Source: Agaricus subrufescens
Lineage: Eukaryota > Basidiomycota > Agaricomycetes > Agaricales > Agaricaceae
Assembly (NCBI GenBank): GCA_029945375.1
Contig: JAQOTE010000037.1
Coordinates: 1 to 64,000 of the forward strand
DNA length: 64,000 bases
Direction: 5' to 3'
A program made the translations under genes and the position numbers. Below the pieces are notes generated by a model. The model saw nothing but the letters and a program-made list of their open reading frames with translations. It was not told the DNA's origin and made no database searches. Shown piece after piece: positions 34,048 through 46,200 of the stretch (its first letter is position 1; the number at the start of each line of letters is the position of its first letter).

Positions 34048-34690
34048 GATGTCGTTCTCCTCAGCACATGAAACAGCCGTCGGCGTCTGAATTTCTGCTC
34101 AGGTGGAGCAAGAGTCAGAGGTGGGGTGGGAAGTGGATAGAGCAAAGCGGAGAGAAAAACTCTAGCGCAGAGCACCATACAACATGTCTGGCTAAAAACA
34201 AAACACAACGTGCCGACGACATCAACAAATGAGCCGAACATCTTGAAGATTCAAGTGAGTGAGCTCTCCTTATTCTTGAGAGCCCTCTTACCTCGTTGTA
34301 ACCAACACATGAACGAGATCTGGCGCCATGATTTTCGCCATAGGCATGCAGAACTCCTACTCTTTTTCCTCATTCATTGTGTCCGGCGTTTGTTGGCGAT
34401 CTATATATGTGATACAACTCTCAGGATGACAGATCGGTCCAGACCATTTCGGCTAAAGGTTACCGTCGTGTCATTGACAGTGTGAAATTTGTGTGCTGCG
34501 GGACGGCGTTAGAATTCAATACATCGATGGCAATGGGAAACGCGGAAGAAACGATGCTTCCTAACATTTGTCTCAGGAACGCTAAAGAGAGCCGGCGGCC
34601 CGGAGCAGGGATGCCGTATATCCATTTATGGTTTGCTACCCCGATCAATAAAACTTATCCTCCTCCGAACCCGCTCTAGGACAACATCGA
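34048..34690. other. divergent intergenic region, 643 bp
   Basis: Separates the starts of the six-hairpin glycosidase gene (-) and the methyltransferase gene (+), presumably containing both promoters. No other feature seen. Confidence 0.5.
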
Positions 34691-35605
34691 ATGACCTCTG
34701 CAGAAGATCCTTCCCTCGGCCTCGATACCATTTTTCCAGTTCGTTTTATCTTCCATCTATCCACCCAGTGTGAGAGCGATCCATGCTAGGAGCCCGATCG
34801 CCCACCCACACCACCACCCACATTCTCAACGTATTCCAGGACGACATCTGACCTCAACTCGACAGAAATACGAATCAGACTGGTTGGTAACCATCCTCTC
34901 TGGGCTCATCATCTGTATGCACATTACGTGTGACAACGAGTGTGTTTGTTTTCTGATACGTCCAGATGGAACGCCTCCCGTTCATTCGCCGCCTTCCTCG
35001 ATCGAACGCAGCTCTGTAAAGACCGGACCACACTCGAGCTCGGCGCAGGAGGCGCACTACCAAGCATCATTGCTGCACTTACGGGGTCCTCCGCGACAGT
35101 CATAACTGATTACCCAGACCAACCCCTGCTCGATAATATTCAATACAATATCTCACAATGCATTCCTCGCCTCGGCGATAGAGTGTTTATAAAAGGTTAC
35201 ATATGGGGTCAAGATACCGTGCCTCTTCTTGCATCATTGCCTAAGGGGATTGATGGTTTCGATGTGGTCATGCTCTCCGACTTGATCTTCAATCATTCGC
35301 AGCACGACGCGTTACTGGACACCTGCGAACACGTCCTATCTAGGTCTCCCCGCGCGGGCGTATATGTTTTTTATACACATCACAGGCCGCACCTGGCCCA
35401 TCGTGACATGGAGTTTTTCGAAAAAGCTCGGCAGAGAGGCTGGACAACAGACAGAGTTGCGGAAGAAACATATCCCGTACGTAGATCAAGTTCATTTATA
35501 ATGGCTATTACTTGATGCCCGCATCAGCCTATGTTTCCCGACGACCCTGGAGATGAAGCTGTACGATCAACGGTCCATGGATGGAAACTAACGTACAAAA
35601 CATGA
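34691..35605 (+). CDS. EFM7: EFM7-type protein N-terminal/lysine methyltransferase
   Basis: Class I SAM-dependent methyltransferase, 253 residues, exons 34691-34738, 34790-34914, 34966-35476, 35528-35605. The N-terminus runs EPDRPPTPPPTFSTY, then IRIRLVGNHPLWAHHLWNAS, the hallmark of the family named for yeast Efm7, which methylates the N-terminal Gly and adjacent Lys of elongation factor eEF1A. SAM motif I is TLELGAGGALPS and motif post-I is VITDYPD. The acidic loop FDVVMLSDLIFNHSQH holds the catalytic pocket. The C-terminal MFPDDPGDEAVRSTVHGW matches the family end. The protein is cytosolic. It is tail to tail with the lectin gene, 11 bp between stops. Automated tools often call this family nicotinamide N-methyltransferase-like. 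Confidence 0.88.
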
Positions 35606-35616
35606 TCCACCAACAT

Positions 35617-36327
35617 TCAAACAGTCCAAATCTGATTCGTATTCCCATTCATACACTTCCAAACTTGTACCGGGTTATAATTCTCGCTGTTCCCATCCGT
35701 CAAATCCATACAAAATCCTTGTTTCGCGTCTTCATTCAGCAGACGAGTTGCAGGGAGATCGCTTGACACATACCTCTATCTTTTAGCGAGATTCTCTTAT
35801 CATCCGTGTAATACCACGTTTGCGCCGGTAAATTGGAATAACAGGTCCAAATTTTCAATTTTGTTCCGTTTGTTGGTGCTATTAGACACATTTTCAGCCA
35901 AGATCAAACTCCAAAGGAGCGCATATACTTACATGTTCCAGCATCCAAGCAGAAATTCCTTCCCGCAACTTTGACCTTGGTCGTTCCCGGCTGCAATGCC
36001 CAGTTTTGCGCGGGGGTACCATTACATTCGAAGCTGAATATGCATGCCCGTTGTACGTCAGTATATCGCCCATGGCGAGATCGGGCAAAGGACACCATGT
36101 GAGAGGGAAACGCACACATCAACAGGTGTACCGTCTTTGTATACACTTTGGCGTACATCAAGGCATTTGGTCTCATCATACATTGGATGAATTTGGTGAT
36201 ATCGCTTTTTGTTGGATAAATTCGGGCGACTAGCGGGGGCACGTATGGTTTTCAGGTAGGCTGATACGTAGGAACCAGTGAAGACGAGTACGAAAAAAAT
36301 AACGACAGGATGAAAGATACGAGGCAT
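35617..36327 (-). CDS. secreted ricin B-type beta-trefoil lectin
   Basis: Single beta-trefoil (CBM13/ricin B lectin) protein of 172 residues, four exons (36327-36116, 36033-35933, 35878-35774, 35717-35617). A signal peptide (FHPVVIFFVLVFTGSYVSA) is followed by three repeats, each with a Cys pair and a QxW motif: KCLDVRQSVYKDGTPV...CNGTPAQNW, NFCLDAGTSPTNGTKLKIWTC...PAQTW, and GFCMDLTDGNSENYNPVQVWKC...NTNQIW. The three repeats and the conserved hydrophobic/aromatic positions indicate sugar binding, probably galactose or GalNAc. No enzymatic domain is attached. Possible roles are defence against fungivores or self/wall recognition. Confidence 0.88.
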
Positions 36328-37585
36328 GGCGGAGTCGAAATTAGAGGCCGTGTATATGCTAAGACTGGAGAATAATGATGTAGGTTCAAGGATGGAGGAG
36401 GAGCCAGGTTGGTTTACGACTTGGTCATGTCTATTTAAAGAGCTGTGACGTCTGCCCAGAAAACGTACGGCAGCTCCTAGGCCCTTCGGTTTTCCGGTAA
36501 AGGTCATTTAGATCAGGCAGCTTCAGTGACCCGAGCCCAATCGTCGGCTTATAAAGGCTCGCCACGATGTTCTTATGGGAGGCGACAACGATGGACAATT
36601 TTTCGGTTCCACGCCTTGTCTTCATAGCAGCCATAAATTTTGACTGCCTCAAGTGGATTCCGCAACCCCGGATAGGGAAGTACAGCGAGGAAGAATCTAA
36701 TGGACGGGAATCGATAGAACTTACGATACTGTGTGATCATGACCTGGTATACTTCCAAGCTTCGTTACCTGCCCAATCTGGCTGATGTAAATCCAACGTG
36801 TTTGAGTTGCACAGTGGCACAGTCCATAAATACCACATCCCACATGCTTCTGAGAACGCGAAGATTTTTTCGTTCAATCGGCGACCATTCTAGCTCCCCT
36901 TTTCCCTCGCAGGTTATTAGAAGGATATAGAGCTGCGCTTAGATCGGATTCACATTCCATGGGGGTTGTCGCATACTAGTGTAAATGGTGCCGAGGGATG
37001 TCTTTTGTTTGAGTGGTTCAGGGCATGAAAGCATGCGACGCACTAGCGTAGAAGTGCACTGCGTCACTTCTGCAAGAGATGGAAATATTTATTCTTAGTT
37101 TTGAGAACATTAAGCATGTGAAAACATATGATCATGATCGGCCAAGCACAAATATAGAGTTCTGAGCATCGTCTATAATCCTAGCAGGATCGTCCATCTA
37201 TCAAAAGCTTGACCTCAGGGGTTACCAAAGATATCTTGACTCTACTCCTTCTTCACCCTCAATCGACTACACGCGTAACAGATAATGCTAAAGCCAGTCA
37301 CGAAAGTGCGGGCGTTAAATCGTGGGAAGGAAGCTGCAAAAAAGGATAAACGACGCCAGGCTATTACGTCGCTCCAACCTTTTCTTTGGTTCTCCGCTTC
37401 GCGTTGGATCCGACGAGACGGGACTCCCTCCCACCAATTCTAATTTCAGATGAGAGTCAGAAGGAAGATCCAATGCACCAGTCTTACGAACGTGCACCAG
37501 AATCCAAAGCAAAATTCGGCGACAACTCATCCCGCATAAATAGCTATGGTAATCCGGGAAGAGCACTACGCGAAAGCCACTCGAG
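36328..37585. other. divergent intergenic region, 1.26 kb
   Basis: Between the lectin start (-) and the PhoD copy A start (+). Short frames only. The last 50 bp hold the TATA-like element of copy A. Confidence 0.5.
37536..37543 (+). promoter_or_regulatory. TATA-like box of PhoD copy A
   Basis: ATAAATAG, followed by CT, about 50 bp before the ATG. The same element stands at similar distance before copies B and C, so it was duplicated with them. Confidence 0.55.
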
Positions 37586-40500
37586 ATGCGTGGCCTGCTC
37601 GTGTTTCTGTCTATCGCCGCTGGCGTCTGCGCCACTGTGGAAAAGTTCAACCACAACTTAGTTTTTCGCTCACCCTTTTTGAACGAGCCTCAGGTGAGTA
37701 GACGGCATGGCTTCAGAAATCACAGTCCTGATAGTTCGATAGTTTGGTCACGATGTGGATGCAATTAGCAGAAGGAGTATTCAACACATCCGAAGGGACG
37801 CTGTGAGCGCCTCACATTTCAAGGATGAACCATATCCTGGGTTCTTTACCTCCGATTTCAGTAATGTAAGGCTGGCCTTCGGTGACCGTCGGTATTATCC
37901 TCTGAGCTACAACAACCTTAGGCCCCAACAGTCTGGAGTTCTGGAGTCAACTTTACTCATGCGGGTATGTTGTTAAGGATAAGATAATTATATGCGAATC
38001 TGACGATTATAACTAGTTGCGAGTGTGAGTTCAAGTCTTCAAACATCGATTTGTCGCATTTGAGTGTTTGAACAACGAAACTAGGGCGATCCATTCGACA
38101 CCTCCATCATTCTTTGGACACGCGCCGTTCCCTTACCCGCAAGTGACGGTTCACTTCCGACCCAAAGTGTTCCCGTTTGTGTCTCCTACAAGATCGGAAC
38201 TGACAAAAATCTGAGTGGTCGGGCTGCCGATACGGGACAAGTGTTCACAACCTATGACGTTGACTTCACCGTCAAGGTGGAAGCTACGGGATTGAAAGCC
38301 GACACGCACTACTTCTACCAGTTTGCGGATTGCACAAATGCGAAGACCGTCAGTCCGATTGGGATGACTCGTACCTTGTCCTCCCCCAACAGTGGGTTTC
38401 ATACGTTTTTGAAAGGAAATACCTCCTAACACGCCGTACTTCAGCACCTGCGCAGAGAGTCAACAACGGCAAACCCTTGACGTTTGCAGTATTCTCATGC
38501 TCTAATTTCGCAGCTGGTGAGGCATCTTTCGATGTTCGTGCTGGAGGTGTCTAATGGGAACGAAATAGGATGGTTCAATGCTTATGGATTCGCAGCGCAC
38601 AATGTCACCCCTGACGTCTTTATTCATCTGGGAGATTATGTGAGTAGCGCCCAGGTAATCATCCGGAGACTGCTAAATTACATGATATACCCTTAGATGT
38701 ATGAAGATTTCGGTCAAGGGTCTGTCGAGTGAAACACACTATAGAACCAAGTAGACTCATTGGTTAAATGTAGCGGCTCGATCGGTCGCCTTGTTCTTGG
38801 TCGAGAATTGGCGACTATCACTGATTATCGTCACCGATTGCAACAATACCGGAGTGACCCCGACTTACAATTCGCTCACCAAATGCACCCCTGGATAACT
38901 GTCTGGTGAGTCCCATTTTCAATAAGACTATGGGGTGCAGTCACTTACAATGATGCTAGGGTAAGTGTTAGAGAGGTTTGTCTTGTACCTCCGCTCACCT
39001 CTGGCCATCGTCTAGGACGATCATGAGGTTGGTCAAGGGAAGGCCGCATCAGGTGCAGACTAATATATAGTGTCTTAGATCGCAGACAATGGATGGAAAG
39101 CAGGAACGACAGATTCAAACGATACGGCCGCAGGATGCTCGTTCTCTCCCTCAGGGGCTTGCTTCACCGACCGCAAGCTCGCTGGTACTCGTGCATATCA
39201 TGAGTGGATGCCTATTCGGCAAGTTGATGCTGATGACAAGCTTCGCATTTGGAGAAACTTCCAAATTGGAAAGCTGATGGATTTGAGTATGCTCGATACT
39301 CGTGAGTCAATAGTCATTATTAATCAATCATTCAACTGACGAGCGCACACTAAGGCCACTATAACCGTGATGTCACTGACGTGATTAATGTTGCTTCTTC
39401 AGTTAGTGGCGTGCTGGCTAACTTGCGACTTATTCCTTAGGTCGGGTACAACAGGGGTGAGTAATTTCGTCAAACATGGTCTCCAGAATCATTTTATCAA
39501 GTGTTTATGGTCCTATGTTAGCCCGTAAGTGCGTTCAATCTACATCCCGAGTGATCTGATGACTTTGGATAGTCGTTCAATCTCTTAGTGACGATGCCCA
39601 ACGTTCCATAATGGGAAAAAAACAAGAACAATGTATGTCTCTCCAGTACTGTCCGAAATTTGACCTGTTAAATGATTGTACAGGGCTCGCTAGTACATTA
39701 TCTCAATCAAAATCTCGTGGTGCCATTTGGCGAGTTATTGGGTTCGTGAATCGAATACCACCTTAAAGGATGTTGAAACTCAAATACTCTGACAGCCAAC
39801 AAGTAGTGTTTTCGCAATTGTTGGAGCATACACGTAAGTAACATTCCATGACGAATAGGCTGAAGTAACTGACCTACCTCAAACAGAGCTTGACTTTGTA
39901 AGGCTCAGCGTATTTTCTAGCATTAACACACAATAATGTCACTACAGGATGCTTGGGATGGATACCGTGCAAATAGAAATCGTATCCTTGACCAGTTATA
40001 CGGCCAAAGGATCGATAATACGGTCATCTTATCTGGTGATAGCCATGCGAACTGGGTATCAGATCTCACTCGTAAGGATCATCTTCTTGACTCCAGTAAC
40101 ATATGTTTGAACGACAAAACACAGACATTAACGATACCAAAACGTGAGTTGTTGAGTTTCGTCAGATGAATTATGACGACTGACCGATTATCAGATATAA
40201 CCCTTTGACTGGTAAGGGTGCAATGGGTGTCGAATTTGCTGGGACCGGTGTGACTTCTAGCTTGGGCGCGTCCTTCGCCACGAATGGCCCTGTAGAAGCT
40301 TCCAATAACATCTCCTTGGGCTTTGTACAAGAGAATATTGATTTACAATGGAGTGAAGGACATTTCAGAGGGTTCTTCGCGTTCCGCGTGACTCCGGACG
40401 TCTTGAACGCTACCTACTATTCAATGCAGAACGTTAGTGAGTATTATAACCCTCTTCTATAATCCTGCACTTGGTCTTGTGTGCTTATCCTCGTTTTCCA

Positions 40501-40628
40501 AAGCTTTCAGGAATTTAGATGGTTTCGTGTCTGCTACCTTCAGTGTCAAAGCTGGGGAAAATCGCTTGACACGTCCCGTTTCAAATGGAAACATTCTCAG
40601 TGGGGCATTGAAACCTGGGAATCATTAA
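37586..40628 (+). CDS. PhoD-like alkaline phosphatase, copy A
   Basis: Secreted metallophosphoesterase of the PhoD family, 613 residues from 22 exons totalling 1842 nt. A signal peptide (MRGLLVFLSIAAGVCATV) leads to the N-terminal beta domain (VWSSGVNFTHAVASGDPFD, IILWTRAV, LKADTHYFYQFAD). The catalytic domain has FAVFSCSNF, PDVFIHLGDYMYED, WITVWDDHEIADNGWKAG and ILSGDSHANWVSDL, whose Asp and His residues bind the metals. The C-terminal part ends GALKPGNH. Several exons are tiny: 8 nt (38017-38024), 12 nt (39016-39027), 11 nt (39887-39897) and apparently 1 nt (38960). With that single base included the whole chain stays in frame. It is the first member of a tandem family (copies B and C). It may act as a phosphodiesterase or phosphatase in phosphate scavenging. 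Confidence 0.9.
38960..38960 (+). other. putative one-nucleotide exon (PhoD copy A)
   Basis: The exon ending 38905 stops at GTC TG and the exon at 39016 begins GAC GAT CAT GAG. The conserved peptide VWDDHE needs one extra G between them. A G at 38960 sits between GATGCTAG and GTAAGTG, giving introns of 54 nt (38906-38959) and 55 nt (38961-39015), each with a branch-like CTTAC or CTCAC. Copy C has the same arrangement. Confidence 0.6.
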
Positions 40629-41014
40629 TTCTGTATATGCAGCGGGGTTAACAATTTGGTGATCCTTCAGTACGTTTTCAACGTTGCACGTGTAGTGGTA
40701 TTTAGTCCTGTTACTGTTACGACAAATGAACTTTACTACAAGGTGCTTCGGTATTAGTAAAAGATAGTATAGACGTACTGGAGCCCTTCTCAATCTACGA
40801 TTGTGTTATGCTCCAGAGCTCAAGGACAGGACTCCCACAACTACTTCAAGGGGAAGCTGTAAATGAAATAGCGCAATTTTGGTATACATTTCAAACCTTA
40901 AGTCATATTGACCTCGCTGTTCCCCACTGTCGCTGAATTTGAGATTCTGAGAAACATGGTAATGGCTGTTTGACTGGCACCTCTGTCAGAACGAACACAG
41001 GCGCCGGTGGGGCA

Positions 41015-41758
41015 AGCGGCAAATTCTAATCAATGAGAGACTTTATGAACGCGTCATATGTTGCAACGTGCCTGTCTGGCCGTAGAAGTCCAGTATTTGT
41101 CACCACATGCTGCGGAGAACACAGGAGTACGGTTAACCAATAGTCAACTATTTCGTACAACGTTGTTCCCTCTGAGTTTATAAACACATACACAGGGGGT
41201 GTGAACTTGCACCCCAGTGATACAGTAGCCGGGATCATCGAGGGTGTTATCACATGCACGATAACGGGAAGAACCAGTATTCTCAGTGTTTGATACGTTT
41301 CTTCCTCGAAGATGTCAGCTATGTGAACGCAAATTTGTATCGATTCAATTCCAAGCTGATTCGGGAACAACTACGAGCTCATTGAGATATAGAATCTCAA
41401 GCTCTCCAGATGAATTTCTACTCACTTTAATACGTTGCTTGTGCTTTCTTCAAGCTAACGGTATCGTTGACCCCAGATGCCGGTGCATTATGATGACATT
41501 TCGCTCTAGCGTGGTAAAAAACAGAATAGATCAAAAACAACGTCAGTGTTGCTTTCCACGTAATTTGCTCTTCACCTCGCCTTGGCAGACGGCCCTCTCT
41601 CCCACTGAGTTTGCGGTGAAATAATTTGAGGTGAAATATATGGTCAACGTTTCCTCATCTCACAAACGTGCGTGCCGAACATCTTTTTACGATTGAGCCC
41701 TCGTATAAATAGCTGAGTTTTTAGGTGAGCACTGGGCAATACGTGGAGGGCATTCGGG
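41015..41758 (+). repeat. direct repeat, promoter of PhoD copy B
   Basis: Aligns by eye with 42425-43268, for example GAACGCGTCATATG...CAACGTGCCTGTCTG here against AAACGCGTCATATG...CAACGTGCTTGTCTG there, with substitutions and small gaps throughout. It shows that the duplication unit included the 5' flank. Confidence 0.75.
41704..41711 (+). promoter_or_regulatory. TATA-like box of PhoD copy B
   Basis: TATAAATA about 50 bp upstream of the copy B ATG at 41759, in the same context (AGCT following) as in copies A and C. Confidence 0.5.
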
Positions 41759-42341
41759 ATGCGCGGCTTACTCGTGATTTCGGTTGCGGTCGCTGGCGCT
41801 TATGCTACTGTGGAGATGTTTAACCGCAACCGCGTTTTCCGCTCCCCTTTTTCGAATGAGCCCCAGGTGAGTGACCGAAGCAACCTATAGGAATGAGAGG
41901 CCCTTATACTTGCCCAGTTCGGCCACTATATAGATGCAATTAGCAGAAGAAGCATTCAACATGTTCGAAGGGACACTGTAAACGCCTCATCGTCCAAAGA
42001 TGAACCCTATTCCGGGTTCTTTACTTCCGATTTCAGTAATGTATGCTTCGCCGTTGAACATCATCAAGTTGCTCTGAGCTATATCATTGATAGGCTCTGA
42101 AAGTCTGGAGTTCCGGAGTCAGTTTCACTCATGCAGGTGCGTTTCCAGAGACAAAGTAACAAAATACGAATTTAACCACGAAAGCAGTTGCTAGTGTAAG
42201 GTCATTAAATAGTCCTCCCAGAAACCCGACTAAACGAAACAGGGTGATCCATTGGACACCTCCATCACTCTTTGGACACGCGCTGCTCCCCTAGCCGCAG
42301 ATCACGGTTCACTCCCGAATCCAGATGTTCCGTGGTTATAA
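41759..42341 (+). pseudogene. truncated PhoD-like phosphatase, copy B
   Basis: Keeps only the 5' part of the gene. The first exons parallel copies A and C: a signal peptide (MRGLLVISVAVAGAYATV), FGHYIDAISRRSIQHV, VWSSGVSFTHA, a short exon, then GDPLDTSITLWTRAAPLA. All splice sites up to that point are intact. After ...SLPNPDVP the similarity stops abruptly and a TAA follows at 42339-42341. The whole metallophosphatase catalytic domain is missing, so any product (about 130 residues) cannot be an active phosphatase. The break point immediately precedes unrelated sequence and then the flank of copy C, so it looks like a recombination junction. Confidence 0.85.
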
Positions 42342-42424
42342 ACTAGATAATAGCTTTCGGTGGTGAAACTTGGGAGCAGCCCTCTCGATAAAGTATTAAG
42401 GCACGAGAGGGCCAGTGGAGCGGA

Positions 42425-43268
42425 CTCAATTGTCATCAATAGTAGACTCTTAAACGCGTCATATGCTGATGCAACGTGCTTGTCTGACCGTAGAATCCCA
42501 GTACTCGTCACCACATGCTGGTGAGAACACGGAAGTACCGGTGAACCAATGGTAAATGATTCCGAGCTTCATTTTTCCCTCCAGGTTTATAAAAAGCATA
42601 AAGATTATGCACAGGTCCAAGTCACGTTCTAAATCGGTTGACGCTTGGTGGTATAGTCGGTCTCTAGAATCTCTATTCGCCGGGACTATCGAAGATTATT
42701 AACTGGGAAATAACGGGAACAAGTGGGTATACTCGATATATAACTAGTGTGTTGTCATTTAAATTAAGCCTTCCTCGAAGTTGTTAGGCATATGAGCACA
42801 CAGGTTGTCTATCGATTCAATTCTACCTTGATACATGAATGACCCAGAAGACTCATTGACATATAGACCCTCAAGCTCTCCAGATGGGTTTCTACTCACT
42901 CCTGTCCATTGCTTGTGCTTCCTTCGACTTCAAAGGCATCGTCGCGAGCCCAGATGCCGGTGGATTAGATAATCCGATGACGTTTCGGCCTATATATATA
43001 GAGCGTGGTAGATCATGTCCTATAACGGAATAGACTGGAAACACCGTCACAGTATTGCTTTCCACTGGAAAAACGGGAGAAGCTTCTTGGTCTTCACTTC
43101 GTCTTGGCAGATGACCGTCTCTCCCACTGAAACTAATTCGAGGTGAGAATATACGGTCAACGTTAGTTCATCTCACAAACGTGCGTTCGAGCTAGGCGCA
43201 GAACATCTTTTTACGATGGACTTCTCGCATAAATAGCTGAGCTTTGCAACACACGAAGGTCGTTCGAG
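42425..43268 (+). repeat. direct repeat, promoter of PhoD copy C
   Basis: Second copy of the flank described for 41015-41758. It is slightly longer because of small insertions, including a TATATATATA run near 42990. Confidence 0.75.
43229..43236 (+). promoter_or_regulatory. TATA-like box of PhoD copy C
   Basis: ATAAATAG followed by CT, about 40 bp before the ATG at 43269; matches the elements of copies A and B. Confidence 0.55.
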
Positions 43269-46200
43269 ATGCGTGGCTTACTTGTGACCTCGTTTGCGGT
43301 CGCTGGCGCCTATGCTACTGTGGAGAAGTTTAGCCGCAACCTGGTTTTCCGCTCCCCTTTTTTGAATGAACCCCAGGTGAGTGAACGAAGCAACCTATAG
43401 CGACGGGAGGCTCTTATACCTGAATAGTTTGGCCACGATATACATGCAATTAGCAGAAGAAGCATTCAACATGCTCGACGGGATGCTGTAAACGCCTCAC
43501 CTTTCAAAGATGAACCGTATCCTGGGTTCTTTACCTCCGATTTCAGTAACGTGTGCCTTGCCGCTGAACGTCATTATGTTGTTCTTAGCTATAGCATCCA
43601 TAGGCTCCGACAGTGTGGAGTTCCGGAGTCAATTTCACTCATGCAGGTACGCCTCCAGATACAAAGTAATGAAATACAAATTTAACTACGAGAGATAGTT
43701 GCTAGTGTAAGTCTGAGATCGTCGAACGACCCTCCCAGAAGTTTGACAGAACGGAACAGGGCGATCCATTTGACACCTCCATCATTCTTTGGACGCGCGC
43801 CGTTCCCCTCCCCGCAAGTGACGGTTCGCTCCCCACACAAAGTGTTCCTGTTTGTGTTTCCTACAAGATCGGAACCGACGAGAGTCTGAGTGGTCGGGCT
43901 ACCGATACGGGAGAAGTGTTCACATCCTATGACGTTGACTTCACTGTCAAGGTGGAAGCTACAGGATTGAAAGCCGACACGCATTACTTTTACCAGTTTG
44001 CGGATTGCACAGATGCGAAGACCGTCAGTCCGATTGGGATGACTCGCACCTTGTCCTCCCCGAACAGTGAGCGTGATACGTTTTCGAGGGAAAATATTAT
44101 CTGACATGTTGAATTCCAGCACCTGCGCAGAAAGTCAACAACGGAAAACCCTTGACGTTTGCAGTTTTCTCATGCTCTAATTTCGCAGCTGGTGAGGCAT
44201 CTTCGGTGCTCGTACTGGAAGTGTCTAATGGGAGTGAATTAGGCTGGTTCAATGCTTATGGATTCGCAGCGCACAATGTCACTCCCGACGTCTTTATCCA
44301 CCTGGGAGACTATGTGAGTAACGCCCACATAATTATCCAGGGAATGCTAATTGTATCCTATTGTTAGATGTATGAAGATTTTGGTCAAGGGTTAGTCGAG
44401 GCGGATGCATCACCCTAAAATAAACAGAGCCCTGATTAAGCACAGTCGTTCTATTGGTCGCCTTGTCCTTGGTCGGGAATTGGCGACCGTTGCTGATTAT
44501 CGCCATCGATTGGAGCAATATAGGAGTGACCCCGATCTACAGTTTGCGCATCAGATGCACCCATGGATAACCGTTTGGTGAGTCTCTTTTGTTGAAACGT
44601 CATGAAACATGAATTCACGTTTATCGCAGGGTAAGTGCCGCTGGTCCATCTGATGCTCCGACTAACTTCTAGGCTTTGTTCAGGATGATCACGAGGTATG
44701 CAAAGATCACGATCACTTCGGATGGATCACATACTGTTTTAGATTGCAAACAATGGCTGGAAAGCAGGGACATCAGATTCAAACGATACAGCGGCAGGAT
44801 GTACGTTTTCTCCTTCAGGTGCTTGCTTTACAGACCGTAAGCTTGCTGGAACCCGGGCCTATCATGAATGGCTGCCCATTCGACAAGTGGATGCTGGCAA
44901 CCAGCTACGCATTTGGCGGAATTTTCAGATTGGGAAGTTGATGGATTTAACTATGCTTGATACGCGTGGGTCTATACTTCTTTCGCTGTTGGTGTGTGAT
45001 GGGCGAACTTATGAATATGATTTAGGCCACTACAACCGTGATCTCACCGATGTAATTTTATCCCTTCTTCGTCTCTCTATAGCTAACAATGTTCCTTCAC
45101 CCAGCTCGGGTACAACAGGGGTAAGTAGGTTTATCAACCATAATCATCAGAGCTACCTCACAGTATTTTTCGTGTTATACTAGCGTGTAAGTTGCACAGC
45201 TTTTCGACCTCTGCGAATCATTTAGCGTTGGATAGTGGTTCAATCTCTTAGTGATGACACTGAGCGTTCCATCATGGGACTCGATCAAGAGCAATGTACG
45301 CTCTTCTATTTGTATCAATTAATTGGTCCGCTTGACGATATCACAGGGCTCGCCGCAACGCTCTCTCAATCAAAATCCCGTAAGGCCATTTGGCGTGTTA
45401 TAGGGTTCGTGGATCATGTAGCTCTGGTGATGATTCTGAAACCCATGTCCGCCTTTGATAGCCAACAAGTCGTGTTCACGCAACTGCTGGAGAACAAAAG
45501 TAAGTATCTAATTTGAGGTTTGAAAGACCGAAAAAGCTTATCCGTCACAACAGAGATTGACTTCGTAAGACAGAGCGTCATCCCGAACCAAATGAATGGA
45601 CTCATGATGTATGCTACAGGATGCTTGGGATGGATACCGCGCCAACAGAAATCGGATTCTCAACCAGTTATATGATCAAAGGATTGACAATACGATCGTT
45701 ATGTCTGGTGATAGTCATGCCAATTGGGTATCCGACCTTGCTCGTAAGTCATCATTTCCCGCCTGATTTCGATAACTTACGTTTGACCCACGAATTGCAG
45801 ACATCAACGATACGACGACGTGAGTTGTTGACTAAACCAATACGGAGAACATACTAGAGTGCCTAACAAATTGTCAGATATAATCCTTTGACTGGTGCTG
45901 GTGCGATCGGCGTTGAGTTTGCTGGAACTGGTGTTACGTCTACTTCCGGGACGTTCTCTGTCAATGGCCCAGTGGAGGGTTCCAACAATGTTTCCATGAG
46001 CTTCGTGCAAGAGAACATTGACTTGCAATGGAATGAAGGACACTTTAGGGGCTTTTTTGCAATCCGCGTAACTCCAGACTTTTTGAATGCTACTTATTAC
46101 TCCATGCAGAACGTTAGTAAGTATATAATGTTTTCTTCAAGTTCTCCCTTGCTATATGCGCTTACTCGTTTTCTTAAAGCTTTCCGCAACTTGGATGGTT

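Larger units (their letters stand above)
40629..41758. other. intergenic between PhoD copies A and B
   Basis: No gene. From about 41015 to the start of copy B this sequence is similar to 42425-43268, upstream of copy C (see repeat entries). A TATA-like box stands at 41704-41711. Confidence 0.6.
42342..43268. other. intergenic between PhoD copies B and C
   Basis: About 80 bp of sequence without similarity to copies A or C, then the repeat that forms the 5' flank of copy C. No separate gene. Confidence 0.6.
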
